DNA of 64,000 bases from Colias croceus (GCF_905220415.1 NC_059541.1:942501-1006500); one strand, 5' to 3'. Counted from the stretch's first letter, positions 22,802 through 35,310 are shown. Notes: generated by a model from the sequence alone, not told the origin. Numbers and translations are program-made.

Positions 22802-23581
22802 TAATGTTAAAATATTAATTGTTCCTTCTTTAATTTTTAATAAGATAAATATTTTATTTAATACTTAGTTCATTTTACACACTGAAATAAAACAAAATCA
22901 AATAACCCTTTGAATATACAAAAATGTAAACAGTATTGTATGTTAAAAGAGATACCTACCGATTCTGACTAAAGGTTATTGGATATCATTTTTGATATAG
23001 GAATAAATTGACGAATGGTGTGTATCCAATATTCCGTATAAGGCAACATATTATCGGAATATAATATTATGTATGTACACATAAATTTATTATAAAAAAA
23101 TACCGTTTACAATATTAAGTTTCATTAAGTGAATTTAAATATTTTGTTTCACTTGTTTATAATATTTTGTCTATATATTCCGTTTCTAATAGATATTATT
23201 ATTTGAATGTTTGTCTAATAGAATGTTCTTTTTCTTTCTTACTTACTTTTGTAAAAAAACAGATTATTCAATAAATTAATAACAAGCTCTCGTACTATGG
23301 ATTGAATGAATTGCGAAAAGTGGCTGCGTTTTCACTTGATCCGACCAATTAGCTGCGGACTGCGGTCAATGATTTATATTAGACTTGCTGTTATGTTATT
23401 AAATATCATTGTTAGGATTTATTGCGTTTAAAATGTGGACTTTAATATTATTATAGTTCATTTAACTAAAGTCTATTTAATTATTTATTAAGTATATCTA
23501 TTATAAAAGCTGTTTATTTTAAGATATTTTTTTCAGCCTACGTTGTATACTTTTACTATAACCATTAGTCGTTTAAAAACA

Positions 23582-23830
23582 TCTATACAAATATTATAAA
23601 GAGGAAAGGTTTGATTTTTTGTTTGTTTGTTTGTATGAATTGAATAGGCTCCGAAACTACTTGGCAGATTTGAAAAATTCTTTCACTGTTGGAAAGCTAC
23701 ATCATTTCTGAGTGACATAGGCTATATTTCATTTTCAAAAAAAATAGGCATCCTTACTAAAATTACGATAACGTAATCCAAGGTGTGAAAAAAATATCAA
23801 AAAACTACCTTACATCGCGTGCGCTGCGAA
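23582..23830 (+). mobile_element. Helitron-like element, 3' end decayed
   Basis: It starts A|TCTATACAAATATTATAAAG followed by AGGAAAGGTTTG and a GTTT-repeat. It continues through CTCCGAAACTACTTGGC, as in related copies. The 3' hairpin and CTAG cannot be placed, so the end coordinate is approximate. Confidence 0.55.
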
Positions 23831-24120
23831 AACTGTTGATGATAGAACAAAATGATATACTACATTTTTTTAGAACACACCATTGTCTACAAAAAATCAG
23901 CGGCAGCATATCTCTAACTATTACAGTCATGTCACAATAAGCGTTTTTTTATTGAAAAAAAGAAATTAAAATACCACCGCTACAAAAAGCTCTTTATTTG
24001 TACCTTGGTATTAACCCTTATCAAAATAAATGATGTATTATTTAATATTATATAATATTTTAATAGCCATAAATATTACACTGTTTTTAGCTTTGTTGAT
24101 TCTACACGTTGGGAAATGTA
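23831..24120. other. Noncoding spacer
   Basis: AT-rich spacer between two Helitron-like copies. Nothing recognised. Confidence 0.5.
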
Positions 24121-24326
24121 ATACTTATAATAAATGCGAAAGTTTGTGAGGATGGATGTACCTACTCACTCTTTCACGCAAATACTACTGAAGATTACAT
24201 TGAAATTTAGTATACATATATAGAGGGTAACTTGGATAAACATATATGTATATCCCGGAAATCCCACAGGAACGGGAACTATGCGGGTTTTTTTAAACGC
24301 GGGCGAAGCCGCGGGCGGAATGCTAG
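24121..24326 (+). mobile_element. Helitron-like nonautonomous element (about 206 bp)
   Basis: Contains AATAAATGCGAAAGTTTGTG near the 5' side and the segment GGAACGGGAACTATGCGGG. The 3' end is CGGGCGAAGCCGCGGGCGG, then AATG and CTAG|T. The 5' terminal TC has been lost, so the start is approximate. Confidence 0.75.
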
Positions 24327-25161
24327 TAAATAATAAACGCTATTAATCACATCTACATTAGATCATTACTACAATCAAATATGAAGTAAATCCCTCACCA
24401 TTCGCTCATCACCATGACTCATCACCTCTTAACAAAAGATCACAAATAGGTACTATTATAGCAATTAATCCCACCCTTTCGCTGACTTGCACTGACCAGC
24501 GGAAGTGAAAATGCAAGTCATGTGTGTTACTAACAAATCGGGTTATATTTTGTCGTCACGATATGGGTAGATACGTCGTAACGATATTTTTGTGATAATA
24601 TTTATTTTTCATATTAATGAATAGTGAGATTTTTAATATATTTTCACGTTTCTCGTTATAAGTTTTGATGAAACTGTATTTCAATATTTCTAGGTAGCAT
24701 AATTATTGATCAAAAAGCAGAGGTTGGATATCTTATGTTAAATACTACTTTGATACGAAACTTATTACTTACTTACAAATAACTATGTATTAAAAACAGC
24801 AGTTAAAACGTAAATAAAATGTATTGAAGGATTTCCGAGATTCTCCAGCAATTTCCATGAATTTATGAAGTGTTTGTAAATTCTTCATAATTTGTGTCTT
24901 CATAATTTGAACGAATTAAGTATATCAGATTTATTTCGTCGTAAGGATATCGTTTAAACGAGCTTCAGGCATCCCTTTTAACTCACAATGAACTATACTA
25001 CAAAGAAACTAATTGTCCTATACTAACACACCTCATTATTATATTTGTTATTGTTAATATTATGAACCTTTAAATACTAGCATATTTAGTGGTTAGAGCA
25101 AATACTTATTTCACCATTTCCCTTGATTTCTAAGTAATAGACGAAAAGCTAATTTAGAAAA
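24327..25161. other. Noncoding stretch
   Basis: No gene or clear repeat recognised. Confidence 0.5.
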
Positions 25162-25250
25162 TTTAGATTTTTGAACGGATTTAAAAGCGAAACATCAGGT
25201 TAAATAATATAATAATTAATCGCGTTTTAAAATCCGTTAAAAAATCTAAA
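25162..25250. mobile_element. Compact foldback element (89 bp)
   Basis: The two ends, 25162-25190 and 25220-25250, form an imperfect inverted repeat of about 30 bp. It starts TTTAGATTTTT and includes AACGGATTT and AAA(A)GCGA. The arms make up most of the element, leaving a spacer of about 30 bp. It looks like a MITE or a long hairpin. No target duplication was resolved. Confidence 0.55.
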
Positions 25251-25384
25251 TACTCACACGTCAATCCAATTAAAAAACTTTTTGACTACAGATAGAAGTA
25301 CTGTCTACAAAGAAGTCCCAGGTCCCAGAAGGTAGAGTCAACAAAAAAGTAATCTGAATTTTTCACCAAATTTTTGTAAAATCG

Positions 25385-25600
25385 TGAAGTCAGGAAGATC
25401 AAGCTGGTGCGGCGCCGTATTTCTTTCCGGTCGTATCGGTTCCTTCCCGCCGCGGCCGGACTATAGATCAGATTTTTTACTTTTAAACAGACTTCAAAAA
25501 GGATGTTCACAATTCGACTGTATTTTTTGGCTTGGTTACCACAGAACTATTGATGGGGTGAACAGATTTTGAATTTTGATAATGCTTTTTTTATTTGACC
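25385..25600 (+). repeat. Interspersed repeat with GC-rich head
   Basis: The wording (GTGCGGCGCCGTATTTCTTTC, then GACTTCAAAAAGGA and CAATTCGACTGTATTTTTT) matches a repeat that I recall as widespread in lepidopteran genomes. It has no intact coding capacity. The frames at 25286-25510 (minus) and 25384-25572 (plus) fall inside it and are not genes. Class uncertain. Confidence 0.5.
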
Positions 25601-26099
25601 TAGTGTGTGCCATGTCACATGTGGCCATGCCATTTAAATTATAGCTCTGACAATTTGAAGGCGGTTTTTAGTGTTTTGTTAAAAAAATATTTATGTACTT
25701 TACCCCTATAATATGAAAGACTAAAATATGATAATGAAAACTATTGAAATTGATATCACCCTATAACACTTTATATTTAGTTAAACTTTAAAACAGATAA
25801 TAATAAAAATACAAGAGTATCGTATTTAATGCGATAGTCATAAATAAATTAGACATATCATAAATAATCATCTAATAGTACAATAATAGGACATAAACTG
25901 GTTCACTAAACTAACTGAACTACGTGGTTTTACGGCTCTTCTGTTTATGCGTTTAGACAACACTAATAAACAGACTGACAAACATTTACCGAACAACTTG
26001 ATGGGTTTATTGCAGCTTTGGTGGTCGTTGTTTTTATGTAAGTTAGATTGATGTGTGGTCGATATTCATTTATTTACTAATTTTTATGATATAAATACT
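25601..26099. other. Noncoding stretch
   Basis: No gene recognised. Confidence 0.5.
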
Positions 26100-26336
26100 T
26101 ACTTAATATTAAATGCGAAAGTAACTCTGTCTGTCTGTCTGTTACTCAATCACGCCTTAACTACTGAACCAATTTGCATGAAATTTGGTATAGAGACATT
26201 TTGATACCCGAGAAAGGACATAGGCTACTTTTTACCCCGGGACATAGGATAGGTTTTATCCTGGATATCCCACGGGAATGGGAATTGTGCGGGTTTTTCT
26301 TTGACTGCGCGGGCGAAGCCGCGAGCGGAAAGCTAG
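26100..26336 (+). mobile_element. Helitron-like nonautonomous element (237 bp)
   Basis: Contains TTAATATTAAATGCGAAAG, a CTGT repeat and TTACTCAATCACGCCTTAA. It ends with CGGGCGAAGCCGCGAGCGG, AAAG and CTAG|T. It is closely related to 13144-13386 (opposite strand) and 59969-60288. The first few bases are altered. The 61-codon plus frame at 26174-26359 is inside it and not a gene. Confidence 0.85.
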
Positions 26337-26559
26337 TAATAAATAAAGAAGATAATTAGGTATAGTTCAAAGACCTGTCTCAATGGAATATAACATAATA
26401 TTATACGCATGCAAGAAAAAAAGTCACATTCTACAAGGAGTTAATACAATTACAACATTTTTCACTTATTTGGGTTACAAATTTATCCAAGCCCAAAACG
26501 TTGACTAAACTAAACAATAACATAAACCTTATTAAATAACCCATTTCATAAATCTTTGC

Positions 26560-26662
26560 CTGTTTTCCAATCAGTACCATTGATGCTATATTGGAATAAA
26601 AGCTATCATTTGAACAGGCACTTTACATTCAAGTACCAAGCGAAGTCGTGGGATGGAGCTAG
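26560..26662 (+). mobile_element. Helitron-like remnant
   Basis: Ends AAGCGAAGTCGTGGGATGG, AG and CTAG|T, a decayed hairpin plus CTAG terminus. The upstream limit is arbitrary. Confidence 0.35.
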
Positions 26663-27121
26663 TAAAACTACAATACATTTTAATCAACAAATACCTATGC
26701 CGTTAACTTTCACATTTATTGTTGTAAAGTTGAATGAATCGAAAACAATACATTAATTATATCCCATCAATATAAAGGTAAACTCGACTGAATAAGAACG
26801 TAGGCGTATCCTGACCACATCCTTAGAAATACAATTAAAATTACACCTTATTTCAATACAATAGAGTTTCAATTCAAAGATCCGTTTCGAAGGACCTTTC
26901 CGAGCTTAAATCACTTGTTAATGAAATTGGTATTCTATACAATTGTGTTAAGGACTATTTTGGCTTAATGGTAAGATGATTATTAAAATAATGAGGACTC
27001 CTTAGGGTATCCCGGTTTCTTATACCGCTTTATTTATTGTAAAGGCTACTGTTTTAAAGTTCATATATTGTTTGAAATCATTGAAGTATTGTTTTTTTTC
27101 TGCATTCAGTTTTTTGACCCG
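26663..27121. other. Noncoding stretch
   Basis: No gene recognised. Confidence 0.5.
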
Positions 27122-27175
27122 GTTAGCGCAGTGGTTAATTGCTAATTGCTAAAGGGTATGGGTTCAATTCCTTAT
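27122..27175 (+). mobile_element. tRNA-derived SINE head
   Basis: An A-box-like GGTTAGCGCAGTGG is followed about 26 bp later by a B-box-like GGGTTCAATTCC, giving the spacing of a pol III tRNA promoter. The acceptor and anticodon stems do not pair, so it is not a functional tRNA gene. It reads as the head of a tRNA-derived SINE whose tail is lost. Confidence 0.55.
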
Positions 27176-27600
27176 AAACCTTTTACAAAAAAAATATCTT
27201 TCTGAATTAATGTATTTGTTAAAGTTTTTATTATTTATTTTAGCAGCCTAATGAGTAATAGAATTGGAACAAAACACAATTTTTATATAATATTAACTAC
27301 AAAACTACATATTATTTACAACTATCAATAATAGTACCTACATTAATTTTCACGTAATACACACACCAACATACATGACTTATATAAATACCTAATAGTT
27401 TCAAATCATCGTCAAACATAGGATCGGTTTCAAATTCATTTACAAGTGTGTTCAAGTGACGAGTCAATATTTAAATTTGATTATTATTCAAGTAAGAAAC
27501 TACAGTTATTGTTAGTGTTTATTTAATCAATATTGCAATATCATTGCTTCGTTGAAAGTATACTTCACAATATGGTCGGTTTATATTTTAACATTTCCAT

Positions 27601-27665
27601 GCGGAGACGGCCTCCTTGGTTCAGTGGTTGACGTAAAAGTGGGTACTGGGTTCGATTCCTGGAGG
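27601..27665 (+). mobile_element. tRNA-derived SINE head
   Basis: TTGGTTCAGTGG (A-box type) and GGGTTCGATTCC (B-box type) lie at tRNA-like spacing. The CCTCC near the start can pair with GGAGG at the end, like an acceptor remnant. No SINE body is recognisable downstream. Confidence 0.55.
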
Positions 27666-28004
27666 AAACTACTAAAATAAAAAATATCATTACTGAAAGC
27701 TGTCCTATTTGCTTTTTATGAATTGAAATTTCCGGCACAATCGATTTTAAAGCTAATTTGCTTACTTTTTATTATTCTACAAGTTATACACGATTTTTAT
27801 ATCCCTTAAGGTAGAGTAGTTCGAGCCTAATCTAACAAGGGAACGTCCTTCGACCTTCAGAGACTAATAAATAATCTCAGACAACGGCAATGGGAAAGGT
27901 ATAACTTTAAAAAATGCATAAATAAAACGGATGTGAAATGCATCCGACCACCCCACAAGGAGACACCGGACTTTTTATGGTTTTGGAAAAAATGGTAAAG
28001 AATA
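27666..28004. other. Noncoding spacer
   Basis: AT-rich. Part of a 72-codon minus frame (27857-28075) has no recognisable motif. Confidence 0.5.
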
Positions 28005-28157
28005 TCACTACATAGTCTGTCTGTCTCTATAAATGCATAAAAACTATGCAATATTTTGATGCGGTTTTTTACCAAATAGAAAGGTTCCCCAGGAATGTTT
28101 TAGTAAGGAATTTGGTAAGTTTTAGATAGTGCCGATGAAGCCGCGGGCGGAAACTAG
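28005..28157 (+). mobile_element. Helitron-like nonautonomous element (153 bp)
   Basis: Starts T|TCACTACATAGT-like (TAT|TCAC context) followed by CTGTCTGTC. It ends GATGAAGCCGCGGGCGGAAA, CTAG|T. It belongs to the TCACTACATAGT family with 16379 and 61722, with a different middle part. Confidence 0.75.
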
Positions 28158-29199
28158 TCTTGAATAAATATAACGTTTCTTCACATACTGCATGACCAAC
28201 ATTTTCACAACAAAAAACCTTCAAAAATAATCCAAATCCACTTAAAATTATAACATATTTGTTAAACTTATTTACACGGAACATCATCAGGCGCCTCGCT
28301 CTATACTTTATGGGGCCATAAATTAATGTACTGACAGTTTTTATTGCCCAGTCCGTACCGTACCGGGGTGATTAACATCTGTACGTGCATACGGAATATA
28401 AATGGCCGATAATCCGATATCTACTCTTACTTTCGATTTACAATTGAATTTTTATCTTGAGGAAGTTAGAATACTTCCTCTTACCTTCCTGACTCAGGAC
28501 TAAAAAAAAATCATTGCTTTCATGTGTATACTATTTCTCTTACTCTTTTATTTACTAAGCTTTGTTTTCCATGTGATATTCCTATTTTCCCTATAGCTTC
28601 GTAGAAGGCCTGTGTCATGCAGTGGGAACATAATGAGCCGGTGACCATTATGATTATCCAATATCCATATGTTTCCATCTTCAGAATATATTCATCTAAT
28701 GATAAAAGCAAATTGTGTTTATATCTTAATCAATAAATAAATTAAAGTACAAATTTGGATAAATATTATATACAGAAAAAACCTTGCAGATTAACAAATA
28801 CACATTTAACGTTAGCTACTATTAAGTATTCTGTGCATTTACATAAAAAAAACAATTTTCAAATTTCTACGAACTGATAAAGAACTGTAAAAGTAACGAA
28901 GTAAACTAGACAGAAAGCTGCTCTAAAATAAAACAATCTACTTGTACATAGGTACAAAACACATTAAACAGTAAATATGTGAAACTCTAAAGATTTCCTC
29001 CGGAGCGGAGTTCCAAACAAATATAAGAACGTTATTTGTTTCGGACACTTTGTTTGAGCGGGGAGTCATTTGAAAAGATTTTCGATGTAATTACTTATTT
29101 TTAGATGGGACTAAACGAAGTACTAGTAGGTACAGTTTTTATGTATTAAAGTTACTCATAATACAATTATTAGTCTAAGCTTAAATTTGGAATCATATA
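28158..29199. other. Noncoding stretch
   Basis: No gene recognised, apart from a degraded SINE tail at 28585-28655. The short block 28980-29060 is more balanced in composition. Confidence 0.5.
28585..28655 (+). mobile_element. SINE, degraded 3' part
   Basis: AGGCCTGTGTCATGCAGTGGGAACATAATG and a following decayed ATTATGAT tail align with the 3' region of the SINE at 32767-33096 (GGCCCGTGTC..AGCAGTGGGAAC). Confidence 0.5.
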
Positions 29200-29306
29200 C
29201 AAAGGCGTACCGCCCTCTGTACATAATTTAACTTCTATCGCTCTTATTTTGTAATCCTGTATGTGTGTGCAATAAAGAATTTTTCATTCATTCATTCAAA
29301 GGCGTA
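29200..29306 (+). mobile_element. Small retroposon with 10-bp target duplication
   Basis: CAAAGGCGTA at 29200-29209 is repeated exactly at 29297-29306. The 87 bp between contain TGTGCAATAAAG (a poly(A) signal) and end in an ATTC-repeat tail. A target duplication, AATAAA and a simple-sequence 3' tail indicate a 5'-truncated copy made by LINE-type retrotransposition. The parent transcript is unknown. Confidence 0.75.
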
Positions 29307-32300
29307 TATTTTTATTTTTAGTATCTATTAAAGACTAATTGTTTTACAGGTATCGATTCTACATTCTTCTAAATATAATAATTTCCGTGTTTTTCGCAAA
29401 CAAAACTATTTTTATTTTTTCAACATTTGAAATGTCGATTCGCATTATTGTTTCCTATATTATCTCTAAGTAACAAAAATCTTAAGACAGCATTAGTATT
29501 TCACAATAATAAGTTAATTAAAGAATTTTTAATACAAAAAATAGAAAGTAACATTGTATTAATTACCAAAATACGGATCAAAATTCAAAACAGTCGTGAG
29601 AATACACGCCGCCTTCGCTAGCGTCTTATGTTACGATACCTGTCAAAATTGTATTCAAGGGGAGGTCTGTTGAAAACTAAATAAAAATTATTAATTTTTA
29701 TTTTTATTACTTACATATATTTTAGTATAGAATTTGTAATACTAAAACCGATTGGATTGCAAATAGAATTACAAGTCATCTATTCATATCATTCTATTAG
29801 TTTTTTTTTTTTTTTATATTTAAATGCATGAATCCATAATATTGTTTGTATTTAAAAATTTGTTATTTAATTTTTGACCTAATGTGAAAATATAACACAT
29901 TATAAATATCCTATTCTTTAACAAAAACCATTCTCATCATCATCTATTATTTACCTAAATAAGTCTTTTACACCTCCCAAAAAAAAACATTTTTTTGAAA
30001 CCAGCATCGCCTTAACAGCTCAAAACAGTTCGCTAAACACACGATACCTGCGGTTTCTCAGATCTATTACTGAGATAGCGCTACTTTGTTCGGAACGGTT
30101 CAATTTCACGGCCGTCCTTATGAACTCATCAAATAGTTTTTTCTATGGGTCATCAGTGTGAGTGACCGTTTTGAAATTGCCCATTTTGTTGGTATAGTAA
30201 AGGAAATAGGTTTGAAGGTGGTTTTAAGAGCATATATGTATTTGTTTTTCATCATATATTTGTCTTTCATTGTATTTGTATAACTGTCAAATTTAAATTT
30301 AAATTTTTAAAATTTTATTTTTATTTTTTCCAATTTGTAACTAACACAAATTAATATTGTAAAACTATCCAAAGTGTGTGGAAATAAAAGGCTTTTTTAT
30401 TTTTTTATTTTTTTTTTATTTTATTTATTTATATTTGTTTTTATTGGTAATGAGCTAAATGACGTGTCATTAAGACTCATTTAATTGTGTAATGTAGTTT
30501 GCGAACTGAAGGCGAATATTAATTTTATAAACTATTTTAACATAACGTAATATATAATAAAAGTAGTTCATTTCTAGCTTTTTCTCATATCCAAATGAAT
30601 ACAGTGTTCTTAAGATTTTAGGACGTATATAAGTTCTTACTACATAGAATCTATACGCACAGCAGGGCTGTACCAATATCATATTTTTTGAAGTTTCATA
30701 AAATTTTGTTGCTCATAAAAATCATTATAATAATACATAAAGAACTCGAATACTTACCCTAAACATTGAAACAATAACTTTTGATGGTAAATAGGCGTTA
30801 AGTGTGTATGAAAAACAATATACAGAGTTAACACCTGCCCCTGTTATGTGGCATAAGGCTAAGGGAACCCATATTTTTATAGCACCATAAACTTTTCCGT
30901 AAATATAAGTATTTTTTGGATAAATATTGATCGTAAACAATTTCAAGTTTATACATTTTTTTTTAATGATAGTTGTTTTGTAAATTTTCGTTGAAGTTTA
31001 TTCATACACGATGTTGTTGTTCATTGTAAAAAATCTTTATACTTATATTCCAGAAAAAAAAAATCTAGTTAATAAAACGAATGTACTTAAATCAAAAACA
31101 TACAGATTACCTTCAAATGGGTCTGATATTATATTTTTGTAGAAAAAATTAAATCTATTTAATACCAACGAACCGCAATAATTTTCAAAAGGAAATCCAC
31201 GCGAAATGCCAATCAAATAAAGGACTAAAAAGATAAAGTGAAAAATACGCTCGATTATTTCGTTTCAAAGCGTAACGTTGTTTTTTTTATTTTTGCTTAT
31301 TACATGAGCATAAGAAAGATTTTCTTTATTATAGTAATTATTCATCTATTTAAAGATTTATAATTACTTAAGTACCTACATTCGTGTATTTGTGATGTAC
31401 ACCGTGACATTCCTTAAAATATTATCACATTATGGATCAGCAGTATTGTAGATAGCTAGACATATTTAGAATTTTGTATCGCAAAATAATGTACCAATTA
31501 ATCGTCCTTGTGTGCTATTGATATAATAATAATATAAGAAAATCAAATAATACATACATATTTTAGCAAAAAGATTGGATAACAACTTTAGTTTGAAGAA
31601 AGTTGGCTGTAAAACTCTTGTATTATTTTTAAAACGTGACGTTTATCCTCAGAATTTCGTCGAAATGACGCCGAAAAAATACAATTTTGATGTATTTTAC
31701 TGTGTACGTCGTAACTGCGAATGTGTGGGTTAAATTTCTTTACTTTATAGATATGAGCATGAGGGCTAGGAACGATCTATAAATTAATACTTTTATGTGT
31801 ATAGCTTTTGATTTGAAAGCTTCCAGAGATATGAGCTTTGGATGTAAGGCTTTTGTGAGGCTTGGTACGGTACAGATAATATAATGCTATACATACTACT
31901 ACGAGTAACATTTTTGTTATTTATCGATTTTGAGTGTACATATTAGTGTAGGGAGAGTGGTTGTGGGTTTGGTTCTGATAACATAAAAAGTAGTGATTTT
32001 TAACACATATATTTGGTAGATAGACAGAAAAATTCGGATGGTGACTTTAAAAAAAATGTTATATATAATACTCTTACTAAAAAAATCAAAATGTAAGTAG
32101 CTGTAAAGGTGTTTGCGGGTAAAATAATAAATAGGTATATAAGTTAAATTTTCGAGGTTCTCTGCACCAAGTATTAGGTATTACTTCGAATAATATTCTA
32201 TATCTCAACTTTATTTCATTCATAATACAAGAAATAAGGAAATAATACCATATAAATATTTTATTGTTTTTCTTCGAAGCTTATAAAGTACGTAACATTG

Positions 32301-32755
32301 CAATACTTATGCGTGCACGATTGAGTTGCAACACGTGGTGTAGAAAGAACAGGCAAACGGGCGGTTGGAACGCCACGTTTTATGTGATCGTTATACGACA
32401 TATTTTGGTAATTGATTTAAAACCAATTTTTATAGATATATATTAGGATATATATTAGGTAGATAATATTGAATTCGGTAGGTCTTAAAATGTTATAGAG
32501 CATTTCAAACTCAAACATTCACTTATTCAATTAGACTACTATTTAGTAGCACTTTCGAATCGTCATTACATAATTATTTTTAACATTTTCATTGTATTTA
32601 TTTACGTATTTTATCAGCAAAATTATCTTACCTATTTTATTTATTAAAGAACAGTACATTAACTATTAGTATTTGGTAATTCAATTTTTTTTCGCTCTAC
32701 ATAAAAATATTTATGAACTTGAAAGGATTATCATGTTCAATTATTTTATCTTCTT
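29307..32755. other. Long noncoding stretch
   Basis: No gene recognised. Frames at 29427-29621, 30470-30682, 30725-30946 and 32264-32446 lack any motif. The segment about 30350-30430 contains GGAAATAAAAGG followed by a T/ATTT-rich run and may be another retroposon tail. Confidence 0.5.
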
Positions 32756-32947
32756 ATCAACTTTAGTTAGAGCAGTGGTGGCTCAGTGGTGAGACCTCGG
32801 ACTTCGAATCGATAAGTCCGTGGTTCGAGACCAGGCGAGCGCGCAGGAAATAAATTGATTTTTCAATTTATCTGCGCATGTTGTAACATCACCACTGCTC
32901 GAACGGTGAAGGAAAACATCGTGAGGAAACCGACATGTCGAAGAACT

Positions 32948-32978
<31 letters not shown>

Positions 32979-33107
32979 CGACGACATGTGTCATCCGCCA
33001 ACCCGCACTTGGCCAGCGTGGTGGATTATGGCCTGTACCCTCATAGGAGGCCCGTGTCCCAGCAGTGGGAACGTATATGGGCTGATGATGATGATGATCA
33101 ACTTTAG
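32756..33107 (+). mobile_element. Full-length tRNA-derived SINE with target duplication
   Basis: An exact 11-bp direct repeat (ATCAACTTTAG, 32756-32766 and 33097-33107) flanks the element. The head has GGTGGCTCAGTGG (A box) and GTGGTTCGAGACC (B box), a tRNA-like pol III promoter. The middle contains GGAAAACATCGTGAGGAAACC. The end is a GCTGATGATGATGATG tail. An A28 run at 32948-32975 sits between inverted GACATGTCG-type arms. Frames at 32783-33183 on both strands are products of the SINE. It was copied by LINE machinery supplied in trans. Confidence 0.9.
32948..32975 (+). repeat. A28 homopolymer inside SINE
   Basis: Twenty-eight A residues replace the short A-run found at the same place in the SINE copy at 3460-3640. 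It is probably a later slippage expansion. Confidence 0.9.
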
Positions 33108-33579
33108 AAAAATGCAAAACGCCCGTTTACCAAAAGAATCCAGTGCGGCAAGACACATGGCGTCATCTTTAATTAAATTTTAAACTCTGTGTTGTCTGTC
33201 TGTGCGTTCTTCCGGACCAGCAGGCGAAACCGAATAATTTGACTAGCGAACCGTTACGGTGTTGGTCAGGGAACATGAAGTGTGGGTATTTGGAAATTTG
33301 GTTTTGTGAAGCTTTATTTACATTCACTTTAATTAATTTTTAAGTTTTTGTATGTTTGTATTAAAGAGCGGTTCTGGATTGTTTTAATATTGTATTTTTT
33401 GCAACAATTCAAGCAAATAATATGACTTTTTTCACTAGTTGGGAGTTTTATTCTGGAATCTATGTTAAATTATAACTGGAAAAATGTTGTGTAAGTAACA
33501 ATGTATTTCCTGAAGGCTGAATGTCCCTATGTATTGACATCAAATACATGTTTCAGTACGTATAACGTGTCAGATTTTT
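33108..33579. other. Noncoding spacer
   Basis: No gene recognised. Confidence 0.5.
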
Positions 33580-33805
33580 GAAGTGAAACTTCTATAACGG
33601 GGTCGGAAAAAAATTTAGTGTAACATTTTATAGTTACGCGTGATATTTTTCCGTTACGCGCCATCTTTTTCTTATTCCTACCACGCGTGATTCGACGTAT
33701 TTCTGTAAAGTTGCATATAGTAAATTATTTTTTTGCAAAATAAGGTCCTAAAGAAATTTCACTTCTTACGTGTGTATACTAGTACACGCACACATTATTT
33801 TTTTT
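33580..33805. mobile_element. Foldback repeat with GAAGTGAAA ends
   Basis: GAAGTGAAACTTCT at 33580-33593 and its inverted near-copy at 33752-33765 bracket a body with repeated TTACGCG and ACGCGTGATT words. A TACTAGTA palindrome and a T-run follow the right end. I recall similar sequence as a common lepidopteran repeat. It has the shape of a MITE. The boundary beyond 33765 is uncertain. Confidence 0.55.
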
Positions 33806-34317
33806 TTTGTATCTACACTTTACAGCTCATAAATAACAATCTTTACAGTACATAATCTATAAATAAAAATAATTAACCTGTATTGGCCTGAAAAATGACA
33901 TTTGTAAATTTAAAACTGCAAAACATTTTAAAGATGTTATTGTATACCTTAACCCTAATATACTTATCAAGTAATACCTATTTCAAGTTTCCTATTTAAG
34001 CCTAACAATACTTAACTATTGTTTCAAACTTGTTAATAACATACAAAGGTGCTTAACTTCAATTTCGTTAAAATCTAAGTAAAATAAGACACGCCGTTTA
34101 AGATGTAAGCTTCAACTTACAGCGACTTTCAAGTAATTGAAAAAGTTTTCTAATTATAGGCTTAACAGATACTTGGGTAAATCGCCGCCGGGTAAACAAC
34201 ACCTAAGGAATTCACCCCGTGAGAGGCTTAAGTGACGGTTTTTGGCGATAATGTGCAAACAATTTTAGACTAAATTACTAGAGAAATAAAGGTTACTAGC
34301 CCCTGCTCTTATACACA
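33806..34317. other. Noncoding stretch, partly balanced
   Basis: No gene recognised. The block 34085-34260 has balanced composition and no repeat wording, so it is a weak candidate for a conserved noncoding element. Confidence 0.45.
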
Positions 34318-34474
34318 TCTATACTAATATTATAAAGCTGAAGAGTTTGTTTGTTTGAACGGAATCTCAGGAACTACTGGTCCGGTATGAAAAAATATTT
34401 CGGTGTTAAATAGCCCATTCATCGAGGAAGGCTATATAATATATACCACGAGCTAAGTCAGGGCAGACCGCTAG
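34318..34474 (+). mobile_element. Helitron-like nonautonomous element (157 bp)
   Basis: Starts A|TCTATACTAATATTATAAAG and ends GGGCAGACCG, CTAG|T. It shares the GAAGAGTTTGTTTGTTTGAA and ACTACTGGTCCG segments with 9746-9943. Confidence 0.8.
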
Positions 34475-35255
34475 TAATTAGGTTCCGAAATCAAAACGCA
34501 AAAATTTAACCCATTTACGTAGGAATGCTGTAGCTATCTGCAGATAAGCATTCGTAATACATTCACACACAAGTGTCAGATTAGGCTGCTGCAAATTTCA
34601 TCCCCTATTGCAACTGCTCAGAGGTCTTCTACAAGGCTCCATTGATTTTAATTATTTTAAAAAGTCCTTTGTATTTTACCTAGGTTTTCCATATAGATCA
34701 CTATTCTTTTAACATCATTAAAATTGGCTTACAGTTTTCAATTGGAAGCGAAACAGGCTAATTTTTATTTAATTTAGTTTATTGACAATATTTTATCGTC
34801 TATTTGATTAAATATTCATATATTACCATTTTTACCGTTTTTAAATTCAACTTACCTTTACATACCCCCATAACGATAGACTCAAACAAATTTGTAAGAA
34901 TTTTCATAATTTTATGGCATTTTGAATTATGCACAATATTGACGTTAAAATGTAAATTTTATATTTATTACGGGCATTCAGATGCAAACTACATTTTGTT
35001 TTGAGGGGGAGATATTGTTATGTTCAAAGCGAAATTGGTAACTTTCGACTCCAATATGGAAAGTCGAGACAATTCTGTAAAACGTTATTGTAATTTATCG
35101 GTTGTTCCTTTGTTTTGTGTTGTTTTTAACCGACTGTGCTAGATTTCCCAGATCAGATCTATCCCAAAATCTGTCTTAGATTTCCTTGAAGATATGAGAA
35201 AACTAAGTTGTAGGTAATATTACGTGGCTAATAGTGGCTATACATTTAAAAAAAG

Positions 35256-35310
35256 CTAGATTACGCTTGCCCCAGCTTCATTCAGGTTGACCAGGGATGA
35301 AAAAATAATT
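35256..35310 (-). mobile_element. Helitron-like 3'-end remnant
   Basis: On the minus strand GAAGCTGGGGCAAGCGTAAT is followed by CTAG, resembling the decayed terminus at 22801. Confidence 0.35.

Noticed and set aside
25286..25572. 74- and 62-codon frames with GC-rich code
   Set aside because: They fall in an interspersed repeat and overlap each other on opposite strands.
27122..27175. Possible tRNA gene
   Set aside because: A and B boxes are present but acceptor and anticodon stems do not pair. Read as a SINE head. The same applies to 27601-27665.
32783..33183. Four overlapping frames on both strands
   Set aside because: All translate the SINE at 32767-33096, including its A28 run (poly-F or poly-K).
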